A stretch of 64,000 bases of DNA from Pseudonocardia benzenivorans CB1190. Lineage in GTDB: Bacteria > Actinomycetota > Actinomycetes > Mycobacteriales > Pseudonocardiaceae. The DNA is taken from assembly GCF_000196675.2 (NCBI RefSeq), contig NC_015312.1, forward strand, positions 3,968,001-4,032,000. The letters run 5' to 3'. Shown here piece after piece: positions 33,012-40,618 of the stretch; the stretch's first letter is position 1, and each line of letters opens with the position of its first letter. The position numbers and the translations under genes are program-made. The notes beneath the pieces were generated by a model. It saw nothing but the letters and a program-made list of their open reading frames with translations. It was not told the origin of the DNA and ran no database searches.

Positions 33012-33400
33012 GACGAGGCTCCCGGGTAGTCGGCCGCGGCGACCTCGTCCGTCCAGCGGGTCGGCCCGAGCGAGACGGCGAGATGGGTCAGCACGGTGTC
33101 GGCGGTGCCGCCGTGCCAGTGCTCCTCGCCCGGCGGCACCCACACGACGTCGCCGGCGCGGATCGTCTCCGGCTCGCCGCCCTTGGTGCACACCCAGCCG
33201 AGACCGGAGGTCACGACGAGGATCTGGCCGTCGGTGTGCGCGTGCCAGAAGGTCCGGGCGCCCGGGGTGAAGGTCACCGAGCCGATCGTCGTGCCGTCGG
33301 TCGCCGGCAGGACCGGGTCGCCCCAGACCGTGCCGGTGAACGTGTCGCCGCGCAGCTGCGTCGGGATGCCCCCGGCCGCGCGTCCTCTGACGATCTCCAT
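33008..33400 (-). CDS. Cupin domain protein
   Basis: The single-domain cupin has 130 residues. Both cupin motifs are clear: TFWHAHTDGQILVVTSGLGWV (His, His, Gln in place of Glu) and GDVVWVPPGEEHWHG (His). Such proteins are paired with carboxymuconolactone decarboxylases and may act as isomerases or hydrolases on lactones. It is the first gene of a four-gene minus-strand operon (cupin, CMD, dehydrogenase, racemase) and starts with ATG after a GGAGGGACG ribosome site. Confidence 0.93.
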   Translation of the reverse strand: MEIVRGRAAGGIPTQLRGDTFTGTVWGDPVLPATDGTTIGSVTFTPGARTFWHAHTDGQILVVTSGLGWVCTKGGEPETIRAGDVVWVPPGEEHWHGGTADTVLTHLAVSLGPTRWTDEVAAADYPGASS

Positions 33401-33439
33401 CGTCGTCCCTCCGTCGTCGGAGCCTGATGAATGTAAGAC

Positions 33440-33448
33440 TGTCCGACA
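33440..33448. promoter_or_regulatory. Possible operator upstream of the cupin operon
   Basis: TGTC-C-GACA is a short exact dyad about 40 bases before the cupin start, inside the AT-richest stretch of the 101-base gap to the IclR gene (ATGTAAGACTGTCCGACAAT). The IclR encoded just upstream is the natural candidate. No convincing -35/-10 pair could be fixed. Confidence 0.35.
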
Positions 33449-33501
33449 ATCAGGGGCCGATCAACGAGGCGGGAGGAGAGCGGGGTCACACCGCGTCGCG
33501 C

Positions 33502-34257
33502 TCAGGCGAGCAGCGGTGCCAGCCGGTCGGCGTGCTCACGCAGCAGTGCCACCAGCTCCGGGTTCGGCTCCGCCACCCGCTGCGCGGGCCCCGACAGCGC
33601 CAGCCCCGCGACGAGCCTGCCGTCACCGGGGGCGCGAACGCCGACGGCGATGCAGCCCCGGTCGGCGCGCAGCTCGCCGCACTGGCGGGCGAGCCCGTCG
33701 GCGGCGACCCGGTCGAGCGCGGCGGTCAGCGCGGCGGGCGTCGAGACCGTGTACTCGGTGAACACGCGCAGGTCGCGGACGAGAGCACGCCAGTCGGGCT
33801 GCTCGGCGAGCAGCAGCCGGCCGAGCGCGGACGCCTGCGGATAGCGCGCGAGCAGCGCGGCGTCCGACGGCGGATGGTCCGGGTCCGGGTCGACGAGCGT
33901 CACCTGCCCCGCGCCCAGCCAGGCCAGGTGCACCCCCCAGCGGACCAGCCCGCGCAGATGGTCGACGACGGCCCGCGCCGCGGTCGGCGGGGCGACGGTC
34001 ACCGGCAGCGCGAGCCGGGCCGCGCGCCTGCCCAGCGCGAACCCCTTCAGGTCGGGCAGCCGGACCAGGTACTCCTCGCCGACGAGCAGGTTGAGCAGCC
34101 GGTAGGTGGTGGCCTGCGGGAGCCGCAGCGCCGCCGAGATCTCCTTGGCCGTGACGCCGGGGCCCGCGGCCACCACCTCCTCCAGCACCGCCAGGGCGCT
34201 GCGCACCGCGCGCGGCTGCCGCCCCGAGAGGGGCAGCGGGTCCCGCGGGCTCGTCAC
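33502..34257 (-). CDS. IclR family transcriptional regulator
   Basis: The 251-residue protein carries the winged helix RAVRSALAVLEEVVAAGPGVTAKEISAALRLPQATTYRLLNLLV (residues 14-58) and an IclR effector domain with ASALGRLLLAE and ADRGCIAVGVRAP. The GTG start overlaps the permease stop by 4 bases, so it is co-transcribed with the APC permease and lies directly upstream of the cupin operon promoter. It probably regulates both. Confidence 0.94.
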   Translation of the reverse strand: MTSPRDPLPLSGRQPRAVRSALAVLEEVVAAGPGVTAKEISAALRLPQATTYRLLNLLVGEEYLVRLPDLKGFALGRRAARLALPVTVAPPTAARAVVDHLRGLVRWGVHLAWLGAGQVTLVDPDPDHPPSDAALLARYPQASALGRLLLAEQPDWRALVRDLRVFTEYTVSTPAALTAALDRVAADGLARQCGELRADRGCIAVGVRAPGDGRLVAGLALSGPAQRVAEPNPELVALLREHADRLAPLLA

Positions 34258-35804
34258 GCGGCCCGGTCCGGCCGGGCGTCGGGACCCCGCGAGCCGCCGG
34301 TCCCGGGCCCGTCGGTACCGGGCCCGCCGGTACCGGGCCCGTCGCCACCACCGGGGACACCGGCACCGACGACGTCGGCGCCGAGGACGTCGTCGGCGAC
34401 GGTCTCGTCGTAGACGCCGATGCCCGCGATCCGGTCGGGCCGGCGCAGCCGCAGCCACCCGAACCAGCAGGCCCCCGCGACCGCGAGCGCGGCCAGCACC
34501 ACGACGACGGGCGTGCCGCCCGACCGGGCGACGAACGCGACGAGCACGGCCACCAGGATCGGCGCGATGACGGCCGTCGCGGCCACGGCGGGCCAGGTCA
34601 GCTCGCCGATGCGGCGCAGGAACACCGGTGCGGCCAGGCAGACCAGCAGGTACGCGACGAGGAAGCCGCCGGTGCCGACGGTGAGCAGGAACGTCAGCGT
34701 CCCGCCCAGCGGGGCACCGGCCAGCAGCGCGACGGCGAGCACGACGACCAGCACCGGCGCCACGACACCGATCGCCACGTGCGGGGTGGCGAACCGCGGG
34801 TGCGTGCGCCCGAAGCCCCGAAGCGCCACCCCGTCACGGCCCAGCGAGAACAGGACCCGGGCGATGCCGTTGACGGTCGCGAGCACGCAGGCGAAGAACG
34901 ACATCGTCAGGCCGAGGTCGAGCAGCGGTGCCACCCACGGCCAGCCGCGGGCGGTGGCGAGTACGGCGACCGGCGCGTTCTGTCCCGCGAGCCCACCCGG
35001 GGCCGCGGCGAACCCGACGACCTGTGTCTGCGCCGCGAACACGCACAGCAGACCGGACACCACCGCGGTGGCCGTCACGGCGCGCGGCACGCTGCGGAAC
35101 GGGCGCCGGGCCTCCGCCCCCAGCGACGTCGCCACCTCGAAGCCGATGAACGCGGCGAGCGCCGGGAGCACGCCCGCGGCCACCCCGCCGAGGCCCAGTC
35201 CGGGCTGCGCGGCGTCCGGGCCCGGCAGCGGCGCGGCGAGCAGCAGCACGAAGATCGCCAGCATCAGGGTGATCGACACCAGCTCGGCGAGCAGCACCAC
35301 CCGCGCCGACAGCCGCACCCCCCGCAGCGCCAGCCCCCCGGCGGCGAGCCCGACGACGACGACCGCCACGACCGGCAGCACGACCGAGCCGGTGCCGCCC
35401 AGACGCAGCACGAGCGCCTGCAGGTAGGTCGCGCCGCCGACGAGCGCGGCGGCCGCGAGCATCCCGTACCCGACGAGCAGCGCCACCCCGCACGCGAACG
35501 CCGCGCCCGGGCTGAGCCCCTTCGCCGTCAGCGTGTAGAGCCCGCCCGGCGCGGCCATCCGGCGCGTGAACCGTGCGATGCAGCCGGCGATCAGCAGCGC
35601 GAGCACCGTCGCCGCGACGAACGACCACACCGTCGCCCCGCCCGCCGACACCGCGACGATCGCAGGCGTGGCCGCCATCGCCGCCGACGGCGCCGCCCCC
35701 GACACCGACTGCGCCAGCACCTCCAGCGGACCGAGCCCGCGCCGCCGCAGCCCGTGCACCGGCGAACGCTGCCGCAGCCGGGGCACGACGGGACGGTCGC
35801 GCAC
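34254..35804 (-). CDS. APC family amino acid/amine permease
   Basis: The integral membrane transporter (516 residues) has about 12 hydrophobic segments. The APC pattern is seen in LEVLAQSVSGAAPSAA (unwound helix 1), GGLYTLTAKGLSPGAAFACG (helix 3 region) and ALAAFIGFEVATSLGAEARRPFRSVPRAV (helix 6 and following loop). After the last membrane segment the C-terminus is a Gly/Pro/Thr-rich tail with a five-residue repeat GPGT[D/G]. GTG start. It lies opposite a second APC permease 348 bases away and in one operon with an IclR. Confidence 0.92.
   Translation of the reverse strand: MRDRPVVPRLRQRSPVHGLRRRGLGPLEVLAQSVSGAAPSAAMAATPAIVAVSAGGATVWSFVAATVLALLIAGCIARFTRRMAAPGGLYTLTAKGLSPGAAFACGVALLVGYGMLAAAALVGGATYLQALVLRLGGTGSVVLPVVAVVVVGLAAGGLALRGVRLSARVVLLAELVSITLMLAIFVLLLAAPLPGPDAAQPGLGLGGVAAGVLPALAAFIGFEVATSLGAEARRPFRSVPRAVTATAVVSGLLCVFAAQTQVVGFAAAPGGLAGQNAPVAVLATARGWPWVAPLLDLGLTMSFFACVLATVNGIARVLFSLGRDGVALRGFGRTHPRFATPHVAIGVVAPVLVVVLAVALLAGAPLGGTLTFLLTVGTGGFLVAYLLVCLAAPVFLRRIGELTWPAVAATAVIAPILVAVLVAFVARSGGTPVVVVLAALAVAGACWFGWLRLRRPDRIAGIGVYDETVADDVLGADVVGAGVPGGGDGPGTGGPGTDGPGTGGSRGPDARPDRAA
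34299..34343. repeat. Three tandem 15-bp units inside the permease C-terminus
   Basis: Units at 34299, 34314 and 34329 follow GGTACCGGGCCCGTC with one or two changes. They keep the frame and encode the repeated pentapeptide of the permease tail, so copy-number change would alter tail length without breaking the protein. Confidence 0.8.
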
Positions 35805-36152
35805 GGGACCTCCTCAACGACGGACGGGTCCGCCGCCGGCCGCCGGGGTGCCGGGGTGCGGACCGAAGCGGAGCGTACGACTGCTCCCCCACCGAATCCA
35901 CCGTCCGACCTGCGGTGACGGGTCGAACGAGAATTCCCGTCCGTCGATTCCCGTGGAATGAGAACCACGGACGACCCGTTTCGCGCTGCCCGGGACCGGG
36001 CTTTGACGCCGTCCGCGCGGGACGTGACGGTCGTCTCCCGTCCAGCTCGTTCCCCGCCGTCCCCGGGAGTCCCCCATGCGAGAGCGGCAACGACCCAGCC
36101 GACGACACGGCCTGCACCCGCCCCACCGACCCAGCGTCCGCGAGGCGGTGCG
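35805..36152. promoter_or_regulatory. Divergent intergenic region between two APC permeases
   Basis: This 348-base stretch has no gene I can support. It contains an exact inverted repeat ATTCC-CGT-GGAAT (35947-35959) and a direct repeat of ATTCCCGT at 35933 and 35947, 14 bases apart, which look like a regulator binding site. TTGACG at 36003-36008 could be a -35 for the plus-strand permease, but the -10 that would fit is poor. Confidence 0.4.
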
Positions 36153-37616
36153 ATGAGCACGACGGACCGGCCCGCCACCCAGCCCACCACCGACGACCCA
36201 CGCGGGCTCACCGGTTCCCTCGGGGTCGGGTCGATCGTGTTCATGGTCGTGGCCGCGGCCGCGCCGCTGACCGTCATCGCGGGCACCGTCCCGCTCGGCA
36301 TCGCGGCGGGCAACGGCCCCGCCTTCCCGACGACCTTCGCGCTGTGCTGTGTGATCCTGCTGCTGTTCGCGGTCGGGTTCTGCGCGATGAGCAGGCACAT
36401 CCCCAACGCGGGCGCGTTCTACGCCTACATCGCCCGTGGGCTCGGCCGCGCGACGGGCACCGGTGCGGCGTTCCTCGCCCTCGTCACCTACACCGCCGTC
36501 CAGCTCGCCGTGTACGGCTACATCGGGGCGGTCGTCGACGGGCTCGTGCAGCACTACGGCGGACCCGCGCCGCCGTGGTGGCTGTGGTCGATCGTCGCGC
36601 TCGGCGTCGTCGCGGTCCTGGGCTACCGGCACATCGAGCTGTCCAGCCGGGTGCTCGGCACGCTCCTCGTCGCCGAGGTGGCGATCGTGCTGGTGCTCGA
36701 TCTCGTCGTCATCGGCCGTGGCGGCGGCTCCGCCGAAGGGCTCTCGACGGCGCTGGTCCAGCCGTCGCAGGTGGTGTCCGGGTCGCTCGGCATCGCGATC
36801 ATGTTCGCGATCGCGTCGTTCATCGGGTTCGAGGCGACCGCCGTCTTCCGCGACGAGGCCCGCGACCCGAACCGCACCATCCCGCGTGCGACCTACCTCG
36901 CCCTCGTCGTGATCGGCGTGTTCTACACGCTCTCGAGCTGGTCGGTCGTCTCGGCGTGGGGCGACACGGCAGCCGTCGAGCAGGCCACCGCCGACCCGGG
37001 GAACATGATCATCACGACGATCACGAACGTGCTCGGCCCGGTCGGCGGCGACGTCGCCCAGGTGCTGCTGTGCACGAGCCTGTTCGCCGCACTGCTCTCC
37101 TTCCACAACGTGCTGGCCCGCTACCTGTTCTCCCTCGGCGGGTCCGGCGCGCTGCCCGCGGCCTGCGGGCGCAGCCATCCCCGGCACGCGTCGCCGCACG
37201 TCGCGTCGCTGACCCAGACGCTGACGGCGCTGGTCTTCGTCGTGGTCTTCGCGATCGCCGGGATGGACCCGGTGACGCAGGTCTTCGCCTGGATGGCCGG
37301 TACCGCGACGCTGGGTGTGCTGGCGCTGATGGCGCTGACCTGCGCCGCCGTCATCGTCTTCTTCCGCCGCGAGCGCCTCGACACCCGGCTGTGGCAGACC
37401 GTGGTCGCGCCGGTGCTCGGGCTCGCCGGGCTGCTGGTGTGCCTGTGGCTCACCGTCTCGAACTTCCCCACCCTCATCGGCGGCTCCGCGGGGCTCGCCG
37501 CGGGCATCGGCGCGATCCTCGTGCTGGCGTTCGTGTTCGGGCTGTTCTGGTCCCGCCGCCGACCCGCCACACTGCCCGAACCGACCGCGCCCGCGCCGGC
37601 CGCCGACGCCGCCTGA
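36153..37616 (+). CDS. APC family amino acid/amine permease
   Basis: The transporter of 487 residues has about 12 membrane segments. APC hallmarks are GSLGVGSIVFMVVAAAAPLTVIAG (helix 1), PNAGAFYAYIARGLGRATGTGAAF (helix 3) and AIASFIGFEATAVFRDEARDPNRTIPRATY (helix 6 and the conserved following loop). It is followed after 29 bases by a copper amine oxidase, so it very likely imports the amine that the oxidase degrades, such as phenethylamine, tyramine or histamine; the choice is open. ATG start with GAGGCGGTGCG ahead. Confidence 0.93.
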   Translation: MSTTDRPATQPTTDDPRGLTGSLGVGSIVFMVVAAAAPLTVIAGTVPLGIAAGNGPAFPTTFALCCVILLLFAVGFCAMSRHIPNAGAFYAYIARGLGRATGTGAAFLALVTYTAVQLAVYGYIGAVVDGLVQHYGGPAPPWWLWSIVALGVVAVLGYRHIELSSRVLGTLLVAEVAIVLVLDLVVIGRGGGSAEGLSTALVQPSQVVSGSLGIAIMFAIASFIGFEATAVFRDEARDPNRTIPRATYLALVVIGVFYTLSSWSVVSAWGDTAAVEQATADPGNMIITTITNVLGPVGGDVAQVLLCTSLFAALLSFHNVLARYLFSLGGSGALPAACGRSHPRHASPHVASLTQTLTALVFVVVFAIAGMDPVTQVFAWMAGTATLGVLALMALTCAAVIVFFRRERLDTRLWQTVVAPVLGLAGLLVCLWLTVSNFPTLIGGSAGLAAGIGAILVLAFVFGLFWSRRRPATLPEPTAPAPAADAA

Positions 37617-37645
37617 CACCGATTCTCGCCAGGGAAGGATCCGCC

Positions 37646-39547
37646 ATGACCCTCGCCGAGTCCCGCACGAGCTCCGCCACCGCCCACCCGCTGGCCATGA
37701 CCTCGGCCGCCGAGGTGGACACGGTGCGCGAGGTGCTCACCGAGGCCGGGCTGCTGACCGAGCACGTCCGCTACGCGTTCTTCGCCCCGGAGGAGCCGCC
37801 CAAGTCCGAGGTGCTCGCCGGTGACGAGTGCGACCGCCGGTTCCGGGCCGTCCTGCTCGACCTCGCCACCGGCCGCTCCTGGGACACCGTCGTCTCGACG
37901 CAGACCCGCAGCGTCGTCTCGCAGCGCGAGCTGGACCCGCCCCGCGACGGCCAGCCCCCGATCATCGACACCGAGTTCGAGATGATCGAGGACATCCTCA
38001 ACGCCGACGCCGGCTGGCTCGGCGCGCTGCGCGAACGCGGCATCGAGCCCGCGTCGGTGCGCGCCGTGCCGCTCTCGGCCGGGGTCTACGACTATCCCGA
38101 CGAGGTCGGGCGGCGCATCGTGCGCGCGTTCGGCTTCCGTCAGGACCACGAGCGCGACCACCCGTGGGCGCACCCGATCGACGGGCTCGTCGCCTACGTC
38201 GACCTCACCCGCCGCACCGTCGACCGGATCGTCGACGAGGCGCCGCACCCGGTGCCCGCGACGTCGGGCAACTTCGACGACCCGCAGGTCCAGGGCCCGC
38301 CGCTGGACTCGCTCAAGCCGATCGAGATCACCCAGCCGCACGGCCGCTCCTTCACCGTGGAGGACGGGCACGTCCGCTGGGGCAAGTGGGACCTGCGGAT
38401 CGGGTTCAACGAGCGCGAGGGCCTCACGCTGCACCAGATCGCGTTCGACGACCGGCCGATCTGCTACCGCGCGTCCGTCGCGGAGATGGTCGTGCCCTAC
38501 GCCGACCCCGCACCGGTCCGCTTCTGGCAGAACTACTTCGACTGCGGCGAGTACATGTTCGCCCGCTACGCCGACTCGCTGCAGCTTGGCTGCGACTGCC
38601 TCGGCGACATCCTCTACACCGACGTCGTCGTCGCCGACGACCTCGGCAACCCGCGCACGATCAGCAACGCGATCTGCATGCACGAGGAGGACTACGGCGT
38701 CCTCTGGAAGCACACGGACATGTTCACCGGGTCCCGCGAGACCCGCCGCCAGCGCCGGCTCGTCATCTCGTTCTTCACCCCGATCGGCAACTACGACTAC
38801 GGCTTCTACTGGTACCTCTACCTCGACGGCACCATCGAGCTCGAGTGCAAGGCGACCGGGATCGTGTTCACCTCCGGTACCCCGGGGGAGTACGCGACGG
38901 AGATCGCGCCCGGCCTCGGCGCCCCGTTCCACCAGCACCTGTTCTCCGCGCGGCTGGACATGACCGTCGACGGCGAGCGCAACGCCGTCGACGAGGTCGA
39001 GGCGGCGCGGGTGCCGATGGGCGAGGGCAACCCGTACGGCAACGCGTTCCGCCGCAAGGTGACCCGGCTGTCCCGCGAGTCCGACGCCCAGCGCGATGCC
39101 GACGCCGCGTCGGCGCGGGTGTGGCACATCGTCAACCCGGAGAAGCACAACGCGCTGGGCCAGCCGGTCGGGTACGTGCTGCACCCGACCGGTCAGCCCA
39201 CCCTGCTCGCCGACGACGCGTCGTCGATCGCCTCGCGGGCCGCGTTCTCGACGAAGGCGCTGTGGGTCACCGCGTACGACCCGGCCGAGCGCTACTCCGC
39301 GGGCGACTTCGTCAACCAGAACCCCGGCGGCGCGGGCCTGCCGGCCTGGGTGCAGGCCGACCGCCCGGTCGACGGCGAGGACATCGTCGTGTGGCACACC
39401 TTCGGGCTCACGCACTTCCCGCGCCCGGAGGACTGGCCGGTCATGCCGGTCGACTACACCGGGTTCGTGCTCAAGCCCGCGGGGTTCTTCGACCGCAACC
39501 CGGCACTCGACGTCCCGCCGACGGTGTCGGACCACTGCAGCAGCTGA
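37646..39547 (+). CDS. Copper-containing primary amine oxidase
   Basis: This 633-residue topaquinone enzyme oxidises a primary amine to aldehyde, ammonia and hydrogen peroxide. The cofactor precursor is Tyr383 in GNYDYGF, the catalytic base Asp299 in NYFDCGEY, and copper ligands are HQH in the following strand (FHQHLFSARLD) and the late His in LTHFPRPEDWPVMP. Positions and length match the phenylethylamine oxidase of Arthrobacter globiformis (family knowledge). No signal peptide is visible, so it is probably cytoplasmic, consistent with the importer upstream. Ribosome site AGGGAAGGA. Confidence 0.96.
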   Translation: MTLAESRTSSATAHPLAMTSAAEVDTVREVLTEAGLLTEHVRYAFFAPEEPPKSEVLAGDECDRRFRAVLLDLATGRSWDTVVSTQTRSVVSQRELDPPRDGQPPIIDTEFEMIEDILNADAGWLGALRERGIEPASVRAVPLSAGVYDYPDEVGRRIVRAFGFRQDHERDHPWAHPIDGLVAYVDLTRRTVDRIVDEAPHPVPATSGNFDDPQVQGPPLDSLKPIEITQPHGRSFTVEDGHVRWGKWDLRIGFNEREGLTLHQIAFDDRPICYRASVAEMVVPYADPAPVRFWQNYFDCGEYMFARYADSLQLGCDCLGDILYTDVVVADDLGNPRTISNAICMHEEDYGVLWKHTDMFTGSRETRRQRRLVISFFTPIGNYDYGFYWYLYLDGTIELECKATGIVFTSGTPGEYATEIAPGLGAPFHQHLFSARLDMTVDGERNAVDEVEAARVPMGEGNPYGNAFRRKVTRLSRESDAQRDADAASARVWHIVNPEKHNALGQPVGYVLHPTGQPTLLADDASSIASRAAFSTKALWVTAYDPAERYSAGDFVNQNPGGAGLPAWVQADRPVDGEDIVVWHTFGLTHFPRPEDWPVMPVDYTGFVLKPAGFFDRNPALDVPPTVSDHCSS

Positions 39548-39549
39548 GT

Positions 39550-39604
39550 CGTGAGTGGCGATGGTCGCCACAGCAGGTCGCCATGGCGACCATCGCCACT
39601 CACG
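39550..39604. repeat. Large perfect palindromic intergenic element (REP-like, terminator-like)
   Basis: A 20-bp arm (39550-39569, beginning CGTGAGTGGCGATGGTCGCC) is an exact inverted repeat of 39585-39604, with a 15-base loop. A second exact palindrome GGTCGCCATGGCGACC (39577-39592) overlaps it, so two alternative hairpins can form. It begins 2 bases after the amine oxidase stop and probably ends its transcript. Confidence 0.85.
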
Positions 39605-39644
39605 GGGTGTCGAGGCCAGGCCGACGGGGTAGGTCTGCCTCGTC

Positions 39645-40154
39645 ATGCAGACGTTCCTGCCCTGTGCCGACTTCGCCGCCACGGCCGCGGTCCTCGACCC
39701 GCGCCGGCTGGGCAAGCAGCGCGTCGAGGCGCTGCAGGTGCTGCGCGCGTTGACCCGCAGCGGCTACGGCTGGCGGCACCATCCGGCGGTGCGGATGTGG
39801 CGGGGGCATGCGCAGGCCGTGGCGGCATACGGCCTCGCGATCTGCACGGAGTGGACCGCCCGCGGCCGGGCCGACACGTGCGCGGCCACGATCGCGCTCG
39901 ACCTGGCCGCCGCGGGCGAGGCCCCACCGCGCACGCAGGCCGAGCTCGCCGCGCTGGGCCTGCTGCCGCCGTGGCTCGGCGACGAGCGGGTGCACCGCAG
40001 CCACCGGCGGGCGCTGCTCGCGAAGGACCCCGACCACTACGGCCCGCTGTTCCCCGACGACGAGCCCGCCGCGGAGTACTACTGGCCCCCGGACCCGACC
40101 GCCTCACCCCGGGCGCAACCCCAGGGTCGCCCGGCGGCGCCACGGCGACGGTGA
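39645..40154 (+). CDS. MSMEG_6728 family / pyrimidine-dimer DNA glycosylase-like protein
   Basis: The 169-residue protein begins MQTFLPCADFAATAAVLDPRRLGKQRVEALQVLRAL and continues GWRHHPAVRMWRGH, which match the Pyr_excise/MSMEG_6728 family related to T4 endonuclease V. A role in repair of UV damage is known only for distant members. ATG follows a TAGGTC box (39630-39635) by 9 bases with no ribosome site, so a leaderless transcript is likely. It is functionally unrelated to its neighbours. The last 25 residues are Pro/Arg-rich and overlap the intergenic repeats. Confidence 0.85.
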   Translation: MQTFLPCADFAATAAVLDPRRLGKQRVEALQVLRALTRSGYGWRHHPAVRMWRGHAQAVAAYGLAICTEWTARGRADTCAATIALDLAAAGEAPPRTQAELAALGLLPPWLGDERVHRSHRRALLAKDPDHYGPLFPDDEPAAEYYWPPDPTASPRAQPQGRPAAPRRR

Positions 40155-40223
40155 GGTTGCGGCCGACCCCTGGGGCGCAACCTCACGGTCGCGCGCGTGC
40201 CCCGCGGCGACGGTGAGGTTGCG
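40144..40223. repeat. Direct and inverted repeats with GTGAGGTTGCG core
   Basis: An 18-bp sequence GGCGACGGTGAGGTTGCG occurs at 40144-40161 and again at 40206-40223, and its core is inverted at 40176-40186 (CGCAACCTCAC). Copies 1 and 2 form a hairpin with an 11-bp stem. The first copy overlaps the end of the glycosylase gene. Confidence 0.8.
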
Positions 40224-40228
40224 TCGGG

Positions 40229-40462
40229 TCAGCCGGCCTCGGCGAGCCCCGCCGCCTCGACCATCGCCCGCGCGACCACCGGGCGCAGGGACTCCGGCAC
40301 CGGCTGGTGCGAGATCCGCAGGTGGGCGACCGCGCGGCGCAGCGCGGCCACCTCGTGCTGCAGGTGCTCGATCACGGCACGATCGGCGGCGGCGCGCTCG
40401 GTCTCGACCTCGCCCGTGATGCGCGACAGTTCGTCGACCAGCGGGCGCAGGGTTCCGTCCAC
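40229..40462 (-). CDS. Small hypothetical protein, predicted helical
   Basis: I do not recognise this 77-residue protein. It reads MDGTLRPLVDELSRITGEVETERAAADRAVIEHLQHEVAALRRAVAHLR in segments with a heptad-like pattern, so a short coiled coil is likely. GTG start is preceded by GGGAGAGG at good spacing, and the codon third positions are GC-rich as in true genes. It stands alone between the repeat region and the UbiD operon. Confidence 0.55.
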   Translation of the reverse strand: MDGTLRPLVDELSRITGEVETERAAADRAVIEHLQHEVAALRRAVAHLRISHQPVPESLRPVVARAMVEAAGLAEAG

Positions 40463-40618
40463 GTCGACACCTCTCCCTCGGCGACCGTCCGGTCACGCTA
40501 TCGACGCGGTGGCCCCGACCGACATGTGTCGCGGCCCAACGCCTCCGGAGCCCGGTTGGTGCCCCGGAACAACCACGCCGGGGCCACCGACCGGGACGAC
40601 GCCGGCGGGGGCGGCGCC

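Noticed and set aside
35573..39547. A 1324-codon open frame covering the second APC permease and the amine oxidase
   Set aside because: Only the part from 37646 encodes a recognisable protein; the upstream part is an out-of-frame reading of the permease gene, kept open by high GC.
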